64,000 nucleotides of DNA. It comes from Nocardia sputorum (GTDB lineage Bacteria > Actinomycetota > Actinomycetes > Mycobacteriales > Mycobacteriaceae). The notes under the pieces are model-generated. The model was given only the letters and a program-made list of their open reading frames with translations. It was not told the DNA's origin and made no database searches. Shown here piece after piece: positions 38,545 through 50,359 of the stretch. The stretch covers positions 6,944,001 to 7,008,000 of the forward strand of contig NZ_AP026978.1 in assembly GCF_027924405.1 (NCBI RefSeq). The letters are read 5' to 3'. Each line of letters begins with the position of its first letter. Position 1 is the first letter of the stretch. The translations under genes and the position numbers were made by a program.

Positions 38545-39489
38545 ATGACGATCACCACGGCCGTGGGTCCGTTTCCGGCGACCGCGACCCGGACGGTTCG
38601 CCGGGACGGCGTCGAACTCGCGGTCTACGAATGCGGCAACCCCGAGGGCGTGCCGGTGCTGCTCATCCACGGGTGGCCCGATACCCATCTGCTGTGGAGC
38701 CGGGTGGCGGCCCTGCTCGGCGGCCGCCATCGTGTGATCGCCTTCGACAACCGGGGGGCGGGCAGCAGTTCCGCGCCGGCCGCAGTCGAGGCCTATCGGA
38801 TCGAGGAGCTCGCGGCCGACGTCCGCGCGGTCATCGCCGCGGTCTCGCCCGGCGAACGGGTGCACGTCCTCGGGCACGACTGGGGGTCGGTAATCGGATG
38901 GGAGGCCGTCGCGGCCGAGGACGCCGCATCGGTGATCGCGTCCTTCACGTCGGTGTCCGGCCCGAACTTGGACTTCCTCGGCGCCTATCTGCGTGGGCCG
39001 CTCACCCCGGCGAGGCTGCGGGGTGCGCTGGCCCAGGGCGTCGCCTCGGCCTATACCGTCGCCTTCCAGATCCCCAAGTTGCCGAATCCGGTGTTGCGGA
39101 TTCTCTCCGGCCGGTGGCCGCGATTCCTCGCCTTCTTCGACGGACTCGACCCCGCATTGGTGGAGACGGCGCCGACACTGCGCACCGATATGCTGAACAA
39201 CCTGAAGCTCTACCGCGCGAACATTCGCACCCACCTGCGTCATCCGCGGCCCCGTCCGATCGAGGTGCCCGTTCAGCTGATCGTCGCCACGCGGGACCGC
39301 GCCGTGCGGCCTGTGGTGAACGCCGAGGCAGATCGGTGGGTGCCGCGCTTGACCCGGGTGGAGATCCCGGCGCGGCACTGGTCGCCGATCTCACACCCGG
39401 CGGAGCTGGCGCGTCATACCGCCGCCTTCGTCGCCCGGATCGATGCCGCTGCCGAAGCGTGCGAGCGCGATCCGGCGACGCATCTCTGA
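38545..39489 (+). CDS. Alpha/beta hydrolase
   Basis: A 314-residue alpha/beta hydrolase of the epoxide hydrolase/dehalogenase-like type. LLIHGWPDTHLLW carries the oxyanion hole. The nucleophile elbow is GHDWGS with Asp as nucleophile, as in epoxide hydrolases. The acid probably lies in IVATRDRAV, and the catalytic His in ARHWSPISHP. It starts at ATG 38545 (AGAAGGAA upstream); the longer frame begins inside a parS-like site. It is inserted between dciA and gyrB, which are adjacent in mycobacteria, so it is an accessory gene in the core block. Substrate unknown. Confidence 0.85.
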   Translation: MTITTAVGPFPATATRTVRRDGVELAVYECGNPEGVPVLLIHGWPDTHLLWSRVAALLGGRHRVIAFDNRGAGSSSAPAAVEAYRIEELAADVRAVIAAVSPGERVHVLGHDWGSVIGWEAVAAEDAASVIASFTSVSGPNLDFLGAYLRGPLTPARLRGALAQGVASAYTVAFQIPKLPNPVLRILSGRWPRFLAFFDGLDPALVETAPTLRTDMLNNLKLYRANIRTHLRHPRPRPIEVPVQLIVATRDRAVRPVVNAEADRWVPRLTRVEIPARHWSPISHPAELARHTAAFVARIDAAAEACERDPATHL

Positions 39490-39692
39490 GCCCACTTCTG
39501 CTGGATCAAAACCGCCGCAAGGCGCAACGGAGTCGGCGGTATTCGATTTCTCGCATCCACGGCGCTGTGAGGGGTGTCGGAGGTGGGTTGTAAGTTGGGT
39601 GTACCAGTAGGATGGTTACGTAACTAGCGGCGATACCTTCGGCGCGTTCCACACAGTCCACGCCCGGACCCGGATTCTCGAGCCAGACATGA

Positions 39693-41807
<2,115 letters not shown>

Positions 41808-41881
41808 TCCGCCCGCGGCGCCGCCGGTTCGCGGTGGCGCCCGGCAGTCTGCGCACGTCAGCCCGTTAAGGAGACTTCTTC

Positions 41882-44389
41882 ATGACCGACATCACCCTGC
41901 CGCCGGACGGTGCGGGCGACCGCGTCGAACCGGTCGACATCCAGCTGGAGATGCAGAACAGCTACATCGATTACGCCATGAGCGTGATCGTCGGCCGCGC
42001 GCTGCCCGAAGTGCGCGACGGCCTCAAGCCGGTGCATCGCCGCATCCTCTACGCCATGTACGACAACGGGTACCGGCCCGATCGCGGCTATGTGAAGTCC
42101 GCGCGCCCGGTGTCGGACACGATGGGCAACTACCACCCGCACGGCGACTCGGCGATCTACGACACGTTGGTGCGCATGGCCCAGCCGTGGGCGATGCGCT
42201 ACCCGCTGGTAGACGGCCAGGGCAACTTCGGCAGCCGCGGTAACGACGGCGCCGCGGCCATGCGCTACACCGAGTGCCGCCTCACGCCGCTGGCGATGGA
42301 GATGCTGCGCGAGATCGACCACGAGACGGTCGATTTCATCCCCAACTACGACGGCAAGACGCAGGAACCGGTGGTCCTGCCGAGCCGCGTGCCGAACATG
42401 CTGATGAACGGCAGCAACGGCATCGCGGTCGGGATGGCGACCAACATCCCGCCGCACAACCTGACCGAGCTGGCGAACGCGATCTACTGGGCGCTGGACA
42501 ACCACGACGCCGACGAGGAGACCACCCTCGCCGCGTGCATGGAGCGGATCAAGGGCCCGGACTTCCCGACCGCGGGTCTGATCGTCGGCACCCAGGGCAT
42601 CCACGACGCGTACACCACCGGCCGCGGGTCCATCAAGATGCGCGGCGTCGTCGAGATCGAAGAGGACAATCGCGGCCGCACCACGATCGTCATCACCGAG
42701 CTGCCCTACCAGGTCAACACCGACAACTTCATCAACGCGATCGCCGAGCAGGTCAAGGACGGCAAGATCGCGGGCATCGCCGACATCCACGACGAGTCCT
42801 CCGACCGCGTCGGCCTGCGCATCGTCGTGACGGTCAAGCGGGACGCCGTGGCCAAGGTCGTGCTGAACAACCTGTACAAGCACACCCAGCTGCAGACCAG
42901 CTTCGGCGCCAACATGCTGTCCATCGTCGACGGCGTGCCGCGCACGCTGCGGCTGGACCAGATGATCCGGTTCTACGTCAACCACCAGTTGGACGTGATC
43001 ATCCGGCGCACCAGGTACCTGCTGCGCAAGGCCGAGGAGCGGGCCCACATCCTGCGCGGCCTGGTCAAGGCGCTCGACGCGCTCGACGAGGTCATCGCGC
43101 TGATCCGCCGCTCGGCCAACACCGACACCGCGCGCACCGGCCTGATGCAGTTGCTCGACATCGACGAGATCCAGGCGACCGCGATCCTGGACATGCAGCT
43201 GCGCCGGCTCTCGGCGCTGGAGCGACAGAAGATCATCGACGATCTGGCCAAGATCGAAGCCGAGATCGCCGACTACAAGGACATTCTCGACAAGCCGGAG
43301 CGTCAGCGCGCGATCGTGCGCGACGAGCTGGCCGAGATCGTGGACAAGTACGGCGACGACCGGCGCACCCAGATCATCTCCGCCGACGGCGACGTGGCCG
43401 ACGAGGATCTGATCGCCCGCGAGGACGTGGTCGTCACGATCACCGAGACCGGCTACGCCAAGCGCACCAAGACCGACCTCTACCGCAGCCAGAAGCGCGG
43501 CGGCAAGGGCGTGCAGGGCGCGGGTCTCAAGCAGGACGACATCGTCAAGCACTTCTTCATCACCTCGACGCACGACTGGCTGCTGTTCTTCACGAACAAG
43601 GGCCGGGTCTACCGGGCCAAGGCCTACGAGCTGCCCGAGGCCAACCGCACCGCGCGCGGCCAGCACGTGGCGAACCTGCTGGCCTTCCAGCCGGACGAGA
43701 AGATCGCCCAGATCATCCAGATCAAGTCCTACGACGACGCGCCGTACCTGGTGCTCGCCACCAAGAACGGCCTGGTGAAGAAGTCGAAACTGACCGATTT
43801 CGACTCCAACCGCAGCGGCGGCATCGTCGCGGTGAATCTGCGCGACGAGGACGAATTGGTCGGCGCCGTGCTCTGCTCGGCCGACGACGACCTGCTGTTG
43901 GTCTCCGCGCTCGGCCAGTCGATTCGCTTCTCGGCCACCGACGAGGCGCTGCGTCCGATGGGGCGCGCCACCTCCGGCGTGCAGGGCATGCGGTTCAACG
44001 ACAGCGATGAACTGCTGTCCCTCAATGTGGTTCGCGCCGGCACATATCTGCTGGTCGCCACGTCCGGCGGCTACGCCAAGCGCACCGCGATCGAGGAGTA
44101 CACCCCGCAGGGCCGCGGGGGTAAAGGCGTATTGACCATCCAGTTCGACGCGAAACGTGGCACCCTGGTCGGGGCGCTCATCGTCGACGACGACGACGAG
44201 TTGTACGCGATCACCTCCGGTGGCGGCGTCATCCGGACGGCGGCGAAGCAGGTTCGCAAGGCCGGCCGACAGACCAAGGGTGTGCGATTGATGAACCTCG
44301 CGGAGGGCGATACTTTGCTTGCGATCGCGCGCAACGCCGACGAGCCCGATCCCGATCAGGTCTCCGGTGGCGGCGACACCGGCTCCTAG
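41882..44389 (+). CDS. gyrA: DNA gyrase subunit A
   Basis: An 835-residue GyrA. The catalytic Tyr is Y129 in AAMRYTEC. The quinolone-determining region reads [16 protein letters not shown] with Ser90, Ala91 and Asp94 (M. tuberculosis numbering), that is, the Ser form instead of mycobacterial Ala90. The C-terminal beta-pinwheel carries the GyrA box QKRGGKG. AAGGAG lies ahead of ATG 41882. Residue composition at these sites predicts no classical resistance substitution. Confidence 0.97.
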   Translation: MTDITLPPDGAGDRVEPVDIQLEMQNSYIDYAMSVIVGRALPEVRDGLKPVHRRILYAMYDNGYRPDRGYVKSARPVSDTMGNYHPHGDSAIYDTLVRMAQPWAMRYPLVDGQGNFGSRGNDGAAAMRYTECRLTPLAMEMLREIDHETVDFIPNYDGKTQEPVVLPSRVPNMLMNGSNGIAVGMATNIPPHNLTELANAIYWALDNHDADEETTLAACMERIKGPDFPTAGLIVGTQGIHDAYTTGRGSIKMRGVVEIEEDNRGRTTIVITELPYQVNTDNFINAIAEQVKDGKIAGIADIHDESSDRVGLRIVVTVKRDAVAKVVLNNLYKHTQLQTSFGANMLSIVDGVPRTLRLDQMIRFYVNHQLDVIIRRTRYLLRKAEERAHILRGLVKALDALDEVIALIRRSANTDTARTGLMQLLDIDEIQATAILDMQLRRLSALERQKIIDDLAKIEAEIADYKDILDKPERQRAIVRDELAEIVDKYGDDRRTQIISADGDVADEDLIAREDVVVTITETGYAKRTKTDLYRSQKRGGKGVQGAGLKQDDIVKHFFITSTHDWLLFFTNKGRVYRAKAYELPEANRTARGQHVANLLAFQPDEKIAQIIQIKSYDDAPYLVLATKNGLVKKSKLTDFDSNRSGGIVAVNLRDEDELVGAVLCSADDDLLLVSALGQSIRFSATDEALRPMGRATSGVQGMRFNDSDELLSLNVVRAGTYLLVATSGGYAKRTAIEEYTPQGRGGKGVLTIQFDAKRGTLVGALIVDDDDELYAITSGGGVIRTAAKQVRKAGRQTKGVRLMNLAEGDTLLAIARNADEPDPDQVSGGGDTGS

Positions 44390-44434
44390 CAGTAATCCAA
44401 CAGCGGCGGCAACGAACGGACCCAAGGATTCCCA

Positions 44435-45700
44435 TTGACCACTCCGAATCAGCCGAATGACGAGCGGCACCAGACGAACGGCGTGACCGAGCGGATCGCA
44501 CCGTCACCGATCCCGCCGCGGCCGATCCCACGGCCGGTCGCCTCGGCCGAGAACGGTCAGCCCGGCGGCGGCCAGCAAAGCGGCGGTCAGCCGGGCGGTC
44601 ACCCTGGCGGCGGTCACCCTGGTGGCGCGCAGCCGGGTGGTCACCAGGGCCAGCCGAACGGGCCGCAGTCCGGCGGACATCCGAACGGGCCGCAGTCCGG
44701 CGGACATCCGAACGGGCCGCAATCCGGCGGACATCCGGGTGGGCCGCAGGCCAACCCGCCCGGCGGCAACCAGCCGAATGCTCAGCCGCACGAGATCCGC
44801 GACCAGCAGGGCGATTTCGCTCCGCAGCAGGGCGCGCCGGATCAAGCGCCCGGCGGCGACGGCCAGGACCGTTTCGATCAGAAGACGACGCGGATCAACA
44901 ACCAGGCCCCGCAGTCCGCGCCCGAGAGCGAGGACAAGCAACCGGTCGGGGCCGCCGCCAACGGCGGTCCGCAGTCGCCGTACCAGGACGGGTGGGCGCA
45001 GCTGCCGCAGCGGGAGCCGCAGTCCAACCTGTACCGCCCCGGGCAGGCGCCGGTCACCGGACGCCCGTCCTCGGGCGGTGGCGGCGGTCTCGGCGGCGGC
45101 ACGTCCAACGCCCGTACCACCGCCGACCTGGCGGCCAAGGCGGCGCGTAAGGAAGCCGCCATGGTGAAGTCGGTCGGCATCGACGGGCCCACCCGCAGTA
45201 TCGCGCGGCCGGAGCTGATCAAGGACATGCCCGACCTGTCCGAGATCCGGCATCCGCTGCCGGCCACCGAAGCCGCCGCCCCGCAGTCCGGGCCGGTGTC
45301 GCCCGCGGTCCCGGTCGCGGTAGCGGCGGTGGCCTCCGGAGAGCCGCTGCGGGCCACCGTGCAGATCCGTCGCATCGATCCGTGGTCGACGCTGAAGATC
45401 TCGCTGGTGATCAGCGTGGCGATGTTCTTCGTGTGGATGCTCGCGGTCGGTCTGCTGTACATCGTGCTCGAGGGCATGGGTGTGTGGGAGCGGTTGAACA
45501 ACACGTTCACCGACATGGTGTCGCAGGACAGCGGCTCGGTGGGCTTGATCGACGCGGGCACCGTGTTCGGCTACGCGGGCGTGATCGGCCTGATCAACGT
45601 CGTGCTGTTCACCGCGCTCGGCACGGTCGGCACGTTCATCTACAACCAGTGCTGCGACCTCGTCGGTGGCATCCAGGTCACCCTGGCCGACCCCGACTAG
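44435..45700 (+). CDS. DUF3566 transmembrane protein
   Basis: A 421-residue protein matching mycobacterial Rv0007. The first 270 residues are a disordered Gly/Pro/Gln-rich tail with three perfect NGPQSGGHP repeats (27-nt units, 44657-44737). The DUF3566 domain follows (RRIDPWSTLKISLVISVAMFFVW), then a second helix (FGYAGVIGLINVVLFTALGTVGTFIYN). The start is TTG 44435 preceded by AAGGA. The partner or role is unknown; co-location with gyrA is universal in the order. The tail length is variable between species. Confidence 0.88.
   Translation: MTTPNQPNDERHQTNGVTERIAPSPIPPRPIPRPVASAENGQPGGGQQSGGQPGGHPGGGHPGGAQPGGHQGQPNGPQSGGHPNGPQSGGHPNGPQSGGHPGGPQANPPGGNQPNAQPHEIRDQQGDFAPQQGAPDQAPGGDGQDRFDQKTTRINNQAPQSAPESEDKQPVGAAANGGPQSPYQDGWAQLPQREPQSNLYRPGQAPVTGRPSSGGGGGLGGGTSNARTTADLAAKAARKEAAMVKSVGIDGPTRSIARPELIKDMPDLSEIRHPLPATEAAAPQSGPVSPAVPVAVAAVASGEPLRATVQIRRIDPWSTLKISLVISVAMFFVWMLAVGLLYIVLEGMGVWERLNNTFTDMVSQDSGSVGLIDAGTVFGYAGVIGLINVVLFTALGTVGTFIYNQCCDLVGGIQVTLADPD
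44657..44737 (+). repeat. Three 27-bp coding repeats
   Basis: Three tandem units starting at 44657, 44684 and 44711, each encoding NGPQSGGHP. The third has a single base change (CAATCC for CAGTCC). Confidence 0.9.
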
Positions 45701-45715
45701 TCATCCAGCGTTCCG

Positions 45716-45762
45716 AACGGCCGGTACTCGCCACCGCAGGGTGGGGGGTACCGGCCGTTTGC
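45716..45762 (+). terminator. Terminator of the gyrBA-DUF3566 operon
   Basis: AACGGCCGGTAC (45716-45727) pairs perfectly with GTACCGGCCGTT (45748-45759), with an inner CCACC/GGTGG stem, followed by TTTGCGTT. Confidence 0.85.
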
Positions 45763-45921
45763 GTTGGTGCTACCGGGATTGGAGGGCGGGTCACGCTGTC
45801 GGTACGGATGTCGCTCTCGTCGTGAAAGAGGCTCCGTAGCGCCTCTACCAGCCGTTTTGGTTCAGTAGATGAGTGTTGTGTAGTCTCTACACGTTGTTGT
45901 TACCGCGAACAACACGACTAC

Positions 45922-45998
45922 GGGCCTATAGCTCAGGCGGTTAGAGCGCTTCGCTGATAACGAAGAGGTCGGAGGTTCAAGTCCTCCTAGGCCCACCA
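45922..45998 (+). tRNA. ileT: tRNA-Ile(GAT)
   Basis: A complete cloverleaf: acceptor GGGCCTA/TAGGCCC, D arm AGCTCAGGCGGTTAGAGC, anticodon loop CTGATAA (anticodon GAT) in a CTTCG/CGAAG stem, T arm GGAGGTTCAAGTCCTCC, discriminator A (45995). The 3' CCA (45996-45998) is encoded, whereas tRNA-Ala nearby has none. The last 17 bases are the attachment site of the genomic island that follows. Position directly after gyrA-DUF3566 matches mycobacteria. Confidence 0.98.
45980..45996 (+). repeat. attL: attL of the island (tRNA-Ile 3' end)
   Basis: AGTCCTCCTAGGCCCAC forms the 3' half of the T arm and acceptor stem of tRNA-Ile. It is identical to 61060-61076. Confidence 0.85.
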
Positions 45999-46066
45999 TT
46001 CCAGTCTGCTATAACACCAGGTGAGAGGCTGTTTTCGCCTATTTGATGTCCCTTTAGTCCGCTTTT

Positions 46067-46087
46067 GGTGATGACACAGTCATCGCT
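46067..46087. repeat. Imperfect palindrome near attL
   Basis: GGTGATGAC-ACA-GTCATCGCT, preceded by TTTT, with a further TGATGAC at 46091-46097. It shares TTTTGGTGATGAC with 60921-60933 near attR. Confidence 0.7.
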
Positions 46088-46364
46088 AATTGATGACATG
46101 AGGGCGCTTGCCACTCCACGTACCGGCGCTGGCCTCGGCTTTTATTGTGTGCGCTATGAGGATTCGATCCTCCGACCCCCGGTTACGGCAGCGCATCCGC
46201 ACTCGGATTAGCGGGGTACGGACCCTCAGCGCATCGGAATCGCTTCGATCCGGAGACCCAGTGCGCCGCCGCCTGTTGTGCCGTTACTCCACCGCTGACG
46301 GCGAGGTCGCCTTGATGGCCAGCCCCTTCTTCGCGGGCCCATTCGCCACTGCGCTGGTGTGGGT

Positions 46365-46624
46365 GGCTTAAACAAGGCTCGGCCGCGATCGCGGCGGGCC
46401 ACCAACGCCGCTGCGGTGCTGGCCACCCGTAATCCCGCCGATGCCGCCCGCCTGGCCGGCCAAGACGACACCATGAACGAACTGCACCGCACCCTGCCGG
46501 CCGCCGTGCTCGAAGAAACCGGCGGTAATCCATCGCAACCGCGGTGGAGCTTGTCCTGGCGGGCCGCTACTACAAACGTTTGGGCCGACACACCGTGCAC
46601 ATCGCCCAGCGCACCCAAGTCTGA
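46365..46624 (+). pseudogene. phoU: phoU-like remnant, frameshifted
   Basis: In one frame (46365 to about 46527) the product reads AAAVLATRNPADAARLAGQD then DTMNELHRTLPAAVLEE. After a frame change near 46530 it continues ATAVELVLAGRYYKRLGRHTVHIAQRTQV and stops at 46622. Together these match the C-terminal half of PhoU/PhoY (pattern DDAMDDLHR, then ETALLGRFFERFADHAVEV), the negative regulator of phosphate uptake. The N-terminal half is absent. It is a decayed insertion-associated copy; a sequencing error could explain the shift but not the missing half. Confidence 0.7.
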
Positions 46625-46787
46625 CCACCGGCCGACATCCAGCCTCGGCATCACCCTCGTCGAGCGAGCAGGCCGACCGGTGAACCCACTCGTCCTAAGG
46701 GGCATGTGCAGGCGATCGCGATGAGCCCCTCGGGTTGGTTAGCATGAGTACCCAGTGGTAAGCCGCACGCCCCGGCGCGCGGCGCGT

Positions 46788-47360
46788 CTACCGAGTTCGG
46801 CGGCGCTGCAGCGCCCTCCATGCCGCGGCACCGGCTATTCCCGACGCTATCCAGGGGGCGGCGACGAGGAGCGGGTCCATCCACATGTGGGTGCGATCGA
46901 CGCGGCTGCCGGTGATGCGGCTTCGCAGTCCGTGGTGGGTGAATTCGGCTTTGATACCGGTTTCGGTGATCAGGTTGTCCGGCTTTCCGGCCAGTAGTGA
47001 CCGGACGCGGTTCTCTGCTACATCGACCCGGTCGCCGACGATCAACAGCAACCAGTGGGCGGTGCGGGCTTCGCTGTATTTTTTGTAGGCGAAGCGGCGG
47101 ATCACTCCGGACAGACCTTGCAGCGGCGTCGACGTACCGAACACCGGCGTCAGGAACTTGTGCTCGATCGAGCGTTCGCGCGGCACGTTCTCCAGTTGCC
47201 GGTCCGGAAACTCCCAGTGAGCGCCGGTGGCACCGGGATCGTAGACGAGTTTGGGAACCGACGGCCGATCCTTCGGATCCAGATCGACACCCCATCCGGG
47301 GATCCGGGCTCGCAGCTCGTCGGCAGCGGGAACCGGCGGGTGTTGTTTGGTGTAAGGCAT
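46788..47360 (-). CDS. Conserved protein of unknown function paired with dehydrogenase
   Basis: A 190-residue protein starting PYTKQHPPVPAADELRARIPG, with conserved WGVDLDPKDRP, TGAHWEFPDRQ and RERSIEHKFLTPVFGT blocks and a C-terminal hydrophobic helix (MDPLLVAAPWIASGIAGAAAW). I recall similar proteins encoded beside zinc alcohol dehydrogenases in mycobacteria, but no function is known. AGGAG precedes the ATG (complement 47358-47360). It begins 11 bases after the dehydrogenase stop, so the two form an operon. Confidence 0.75.
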   Translation of the reverse strand: MPYTKQHPPVPAADELRARIPGWGVDLDPKDRPSVPKLVYDPGATGAHWEFPDRQLENVPRERSIEHKFLTPVFGTSTPLQGLSGVIRRFAYKKYSEARTAHWLLLIVGDRVDVAENRVRSLLAGKPDNLITETGIKAEFTHHGLRSRITGSRVDRTHMWMDPLLVAAPWIASGIAGAAAWRALQRRRTR

Positions 47361-47371
47361 CCGAACTCCTG

Positions 47372-48523
47372 TCACGCGTTCTGAGGAAGGACGATCACCG
47401 GCTTGATGCACTCGTCGAGTTTGCCGGAGAAGATGTGATAGCCCTCGGCGATGTGCTCCAACGGAATACGATGGGTGACAATGTCACTCGGCTTCAGATA
47501 GCCGTTCTCGATATGCGACAGCAGGCGCGGCCATTGGCGTTTCACGGGGCACTGATTCATGTTGAGTGTCAGGCCCTTGTTCATCGCGTCGCCGAATTTC
47601 ACCGCGCTGAACAAGGGTCCGTAGGCGCCGACGACCGACACCGTGCCCCCTTTCCGGACGGAGTCGATAGCCCAGTTGAGCGCGATCGGTGAGCCGCCTT
47701 GGAGTTTGAACTTGGCCGCGGTGACGTGCTGGATCAGGTTGCCGTCGGCCTCGGCGCCGACCGCATCGATGGCGACGTCGGCGCCGAGGTAGTCGGTGGC
47801 TCGTTTCATTTCGACGACGATGTCGGCGCAGTCGGCCATGTTGATCGTTTCGGCGTGGGCGAAGCTGCGGGCCTTCTCCAGCCGGTACTCCAGATGGTCG
47901 ATCACGATGACTCGCGCCGCCCCCATCAGCCACGCCGACTTCGCGGCGAACAGACCAACCGGCCCCGCGCCGAACACGACGACCACATCACCCTCGGTGA
48001 TGTCACCCAATTGCGCACCGAAATACCCGGTGGCCAGGGCATCGGTGCACATCAGCGCGTCTTCGTCATCGAGCCCGTCCGGGATCTTGGCGGGACCCAC
48101 GTCGGCGAACGGCACTCGAACGTACTCGGCTTGGCCTCCGTCGTAGCCACCGCAGGTGTGTGAGTAGCCGTAGATGCCGCCCACAGCGGTGGCGTTCGGG
48201 TTCACGTTGTGACAGTTGGAATAAAGTCCGCGAGCGCAGAAGTAGCACGAGCCGCAGTAGATATTGAACGGCACCATGACCCGGTCACCCAGCCGCAGGT
48301 TCTCTACGGATCCGCCGACCTGCTCCACCACGCCGACGAACTCGTGCCCGAACGTCATTCCCACCCGGGTGTCGGGCATGAGCCCGTGATAGAGATGCAG
48401 ATCCGAACCACAGATCGCCGCGCGCTGAACCCGGACGATGGCGTCATTCGGATGCTCGATCGAAGGGATGTCCTTTTCTTCGACGCGCACTTTGTACGGC
48501 CCGCGATAGACCATCGCTCGCAT
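47372..48523 (-). CDS. Zinc-dependent alcohol dehydrogenase (formaldehyde dehydrogenase-like)
   Basis: A 383-residue MDR-family zinc dehydrogenase resembling glutathione-independent formaldehyde dehydrogenase. The catalytic zinc ligands are in CGSDLHLYHG and GHEFVGVVEQVG. The structural zinc Cys cluster is CGSCYFCARGLYSNC. The Rossmann motif is VVVFGAGPVGLFAAKSAWLMGA with VIDHLEYRLE, indicating NAD binding. A GAGGAGA site precedes ATG (complement 48521-48523). A GTTT-N15-GGGTAG promoter lies 30 bases upstream. It may detoxify aldehydes or regenerate NADH during stress; substrate not certain. Confidence 0.88.
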   Translation of the reverse strand: MRAMVYRGPYKVRVEEKDIPSIEHPNDAIVRVQRAAICGSDLHLYHGLMPDTRVGMTFGHEFVGVVEQVGGSVENLRLGDRVMVPFNIYCGSCYFCARGLYSNCHNVNPNATAVGGIYGYSHTCGGYDGGQAEYVRVPFADVGPAKIPDGLDDEDALMCTDALATGYFGAQLGDITEGDVVVVFGAGPVGLFAAKSAWLMGAARVIVIDHLEYRLEKARSFAHAETINMADCADIVVEMKRATDYLGADVAIDAVGAEADGNLIQHVTAAKFKLQGGSPIALNWAIDSVRKGGTVSVVGAYGPLFSAVKFGDAMNKGLTLNMNQCPVKRQWPRLLSHIENGYLKPSDIVTHRIPLEHIAEGYHIFSGKLDECIKPVIVLPQNA

Positions 48524-48552
48524 ACCGTCTCCTCTCTCCGGGTCCTGTCGTC

Positions 48553-48577
48553 CTACCCCCACTCGAGCGGGCAAAAC
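48553..48577 (-). promoter_or_regulatory. SigB/SigF-type promoter of the dehydrogenase operon
   Basis: On the complement: GTTT (48574-48577), 15-base spacer, GGGTAG (48553-48558). Confidence 0.65.
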
Positions 48578-48723
48578 GAAACCACCCCGTCCACGACCGG
48601 CGCCTGAGCTCACCCGGATAGCGGACGTCGACCACACCACAAGGGGCGGTAGTGGTCGATTGCATACCCTGCGGCAGGTGGGGCAGTCCGAGGAGGACCG
48701 TCCGGTCCGGAACGGAGGCAGGA

Positions 48724-49530
48724 ATGGATCTGTCCGTCACATTCATCGGGAACGCGACGACACTGATCGGCTTCGGTGAGCTGATGCTGATGACCGATCC
48801 GAACTTCCTGCACCGAGGCCAGCACGCGTACCTCGGATACGGCCTGGTCTCCAAGCGCCTGCGCGAACCGGCCCTGCGCATCGATGAATTGCCAGCCCTG
48901 GACGCCATCGTGCTCTCGCACATGCACGGCGATCACTGGGACCGCACCGCGCAACGCGACCTCGATCACGCCCTGCCGATCCTCACCACACCGCACGCCG
49001 CCACGCGTCTGCACCGGCGCGGTTTTTCCGCGGCCACACCACTGCGCACCTGGGAGGATAAGGAGATCGTCAAAGGCTCCGCGAAGGTACGCGTGACCTC
49101 GCTGCCTGGCCGGCACGCACCAGCGTTCACCTGGCGCTTCCTGCCGCCTGTCATGGGCACCATGCTGGAATTCGGGCCTGCCGACGGCCCGCCGCAGCGG
49201 CGGCTCTACGTCTCCGGCGACACATTGCTCGTGCAGGAACTGCATCAGATCCCGGCACGATTCGACACGATCGACGCAGGCATACTGCACCTCGGCGGCA
49301 CCAGACTGCCGGCGGGCCCGCGACTTCCTTTCGGGCTGACTGTCACCATGGACGGCCGGCAAGGCACCGGGCTGGTCGACCTACTCGACCTGCCCCGCGC
49401 GATTCCGGTGCACTACGACGACTACACCGTCTTCGCCTCGCCGCTCAGCGAGTTCCACGCCCACATGCGGCGGCGCGGCTGGGGCGACCGCGTCGTCGAG
49501 CTTCCCCGCGGTCACACCGTGGTGCTGTAG
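48724..49530 (+). CDS. MBL-fold metal-dependent hydrolase
   Basis: A 268-residue metallo-beta-lactamase-fold protein of the UlaG/YcbL-like group. It begins with VTFIGNATTLIGFGELMLMTDP, then has the metal motif SHMHGDHWD (HxHxDH) near residue 64, a later SGDT metal Asp, and the final HYDDYTVF His. The substrate could be an N-acyl phosphatidylethanolamine-like lipid or cyclic ester; nothing in the sequence decides. GGAGGCAGGA precedes ATG 48724. It is divergent from the dehydrogenase operon and followed by the DUF2231 gene. Confidence 0.85.
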   Translation: MDLSVTFIGNATTLIGFGELMLMTDPNFLHRGQHAYLGYGLVSKRLREPALRIDELPALDAIVLSHMHGDHWDRTAQRDLDHALPILTTPHAATRLHRRGFSAATPLRTWEDKEIVKGSAKVRVTSLPGRHAPAFTWRFLPPVMGTMLEFGPADGPPQRRLYVSGDTLLVQELHQIPARFDTIDAGILHLGGTRLPAGPRLPFGLTVTMDGRQGTGLVDLLDLPRAIPVHYDDYTVFASPLSEFHAHMRRRGWGDRVVELPRGHTVVL

Positions 49531-49607
49531 CGCGAGCGGCTGTGACGGCGGCCGGTGAGGCTTTATCGCGCTTGGTCGGTCCGCCCACCCGATCACCGCG
49601 GATGCCG

Positions 49608-49633
49608 GGTTCACCCCACAGCGCGGCGGGTAT
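49608..49633 (+). promoter_or_regulatory. Possible SigB/SigF-type promoter of DUF2231 gene
   Basis: GGTT (49608-49611), 16-base spacer, GGGTAT (49628-49633). The start codon is only nine bases past the -10, implying a leaderless mRNA. Confidence 0.4.
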
Positions 49634-49642
49634 CGCGACGTC

Positions 49643-50191
49643 ATGAATATTCCTCGGATGCTGCGGACGGTCGAGGCGGCCGACCGGCTCGACCAACCCG
49701 CCGAGAGGCTCGCCACGTCGATACGCCGGGTTTTCGGACAAGGCCGTGTCGCCGACTGGGTACGCGGCTCCCAGCTGGGCCACCCTGTTCACCCGATCCT
49801 GGTCACCCTGCCGATCGGCGCTTGGTCCAGCGCCGCCGCGCTGCGCATCGCCGGACAGAACGACGCGGCGCGCAGACTCGTGTTGATCGGCCTGCTGGCC
49901 ACCCCTGCGACAGTCGCCGCCGGACTGGCGGACTTCCGCGACCTCGACATCTACCAGCGGCGCGTCGGCCTCGTGCATGCTGCGGCGAATGGTGTTGCGG
50001 CCCTGTTGTTCTCCGCCGCCTATTTGACCAGGGGCGAGTTCACGGCCACTGTCTTCGGCGCGGCGGGCCTGGCGGCGATGGGTGCCGGTGGTGCGCTCGG
50101 CGGTCACCTGTCCTACGCGCTCGGTGCCGGGGTCCACCGATGGCAGGATGAGCCCGCACCGCTCGAAGTCTCCCCGGCCTCCGTTTCCTGA
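49643..50191 (+). CDS. DUF2231 membrane protein
   Basis: A 182-residue integral membrane protein with four hydrophobic segments. The DUF2231 signature LGHPVHPILVTLPIGAW lies near residues 45-62, followed by LIGLLATPATVAAGLADF and two more helices. DUF2231 proteins often accompany heme or redox proteins in actinobacteria; no function is established. The start is ATG 49643. There is no ribosome-binding site if transcription begins at the promoter predicted just upstream. It converges with the phosphatase gene at 50360. Confidence 0.8.
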   Translation: MNIPRMLRTVEAADRLDQPAERLATSIRRVFGQGRVADWVRGSQLGHPVHPILVTLPIGAWSSAAALRIAGQNDAARRLVLIGLLATPATVAAGLADFRDLDIYQRRVGLVHAAANGVAALLFSAAYLTRGEFTATVFGAAGLAAMGAGGALGGHLSYALGAGVHRWQDEPAPLEVSPASVS

Positions 50192-50359
50192 CCAGACATC
50201 AGACGTGCCGAGTCAGGGCGATCAGCTCGACAGGATGCGCTTCCGTGCTCGCCCGATGCTGTATCCGATGTGATCGCATAAGGGGTCGCGCCGGTGCACG
50301 TGCTCGACACCGAAGCCGGAGCCGTCACTGGGCGTCAGACACGCGTCGATGCCGGATCC

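Larger units (their letters stand above)
45999..46787. other. Left end of island, mostly decayed
   Basis: Nearly 800 bases without an intact gene. It contains the left palindrome, short open frames without family resemblance (46098-46370) and the phoU remnant at 46365-46624. 46625-46787 shows nothing recognisable. The first 100 bases are visibly less GC-rich than the rest of the window. Confidence 0.6.

Noticed and set aside
39590..39640. TTGTAA and TAGGAT before gyrB as a promoter
   Set aside because: The spacing (14 bases) is too short for a standard sigma-70 type promoter and no other evidence supports it.
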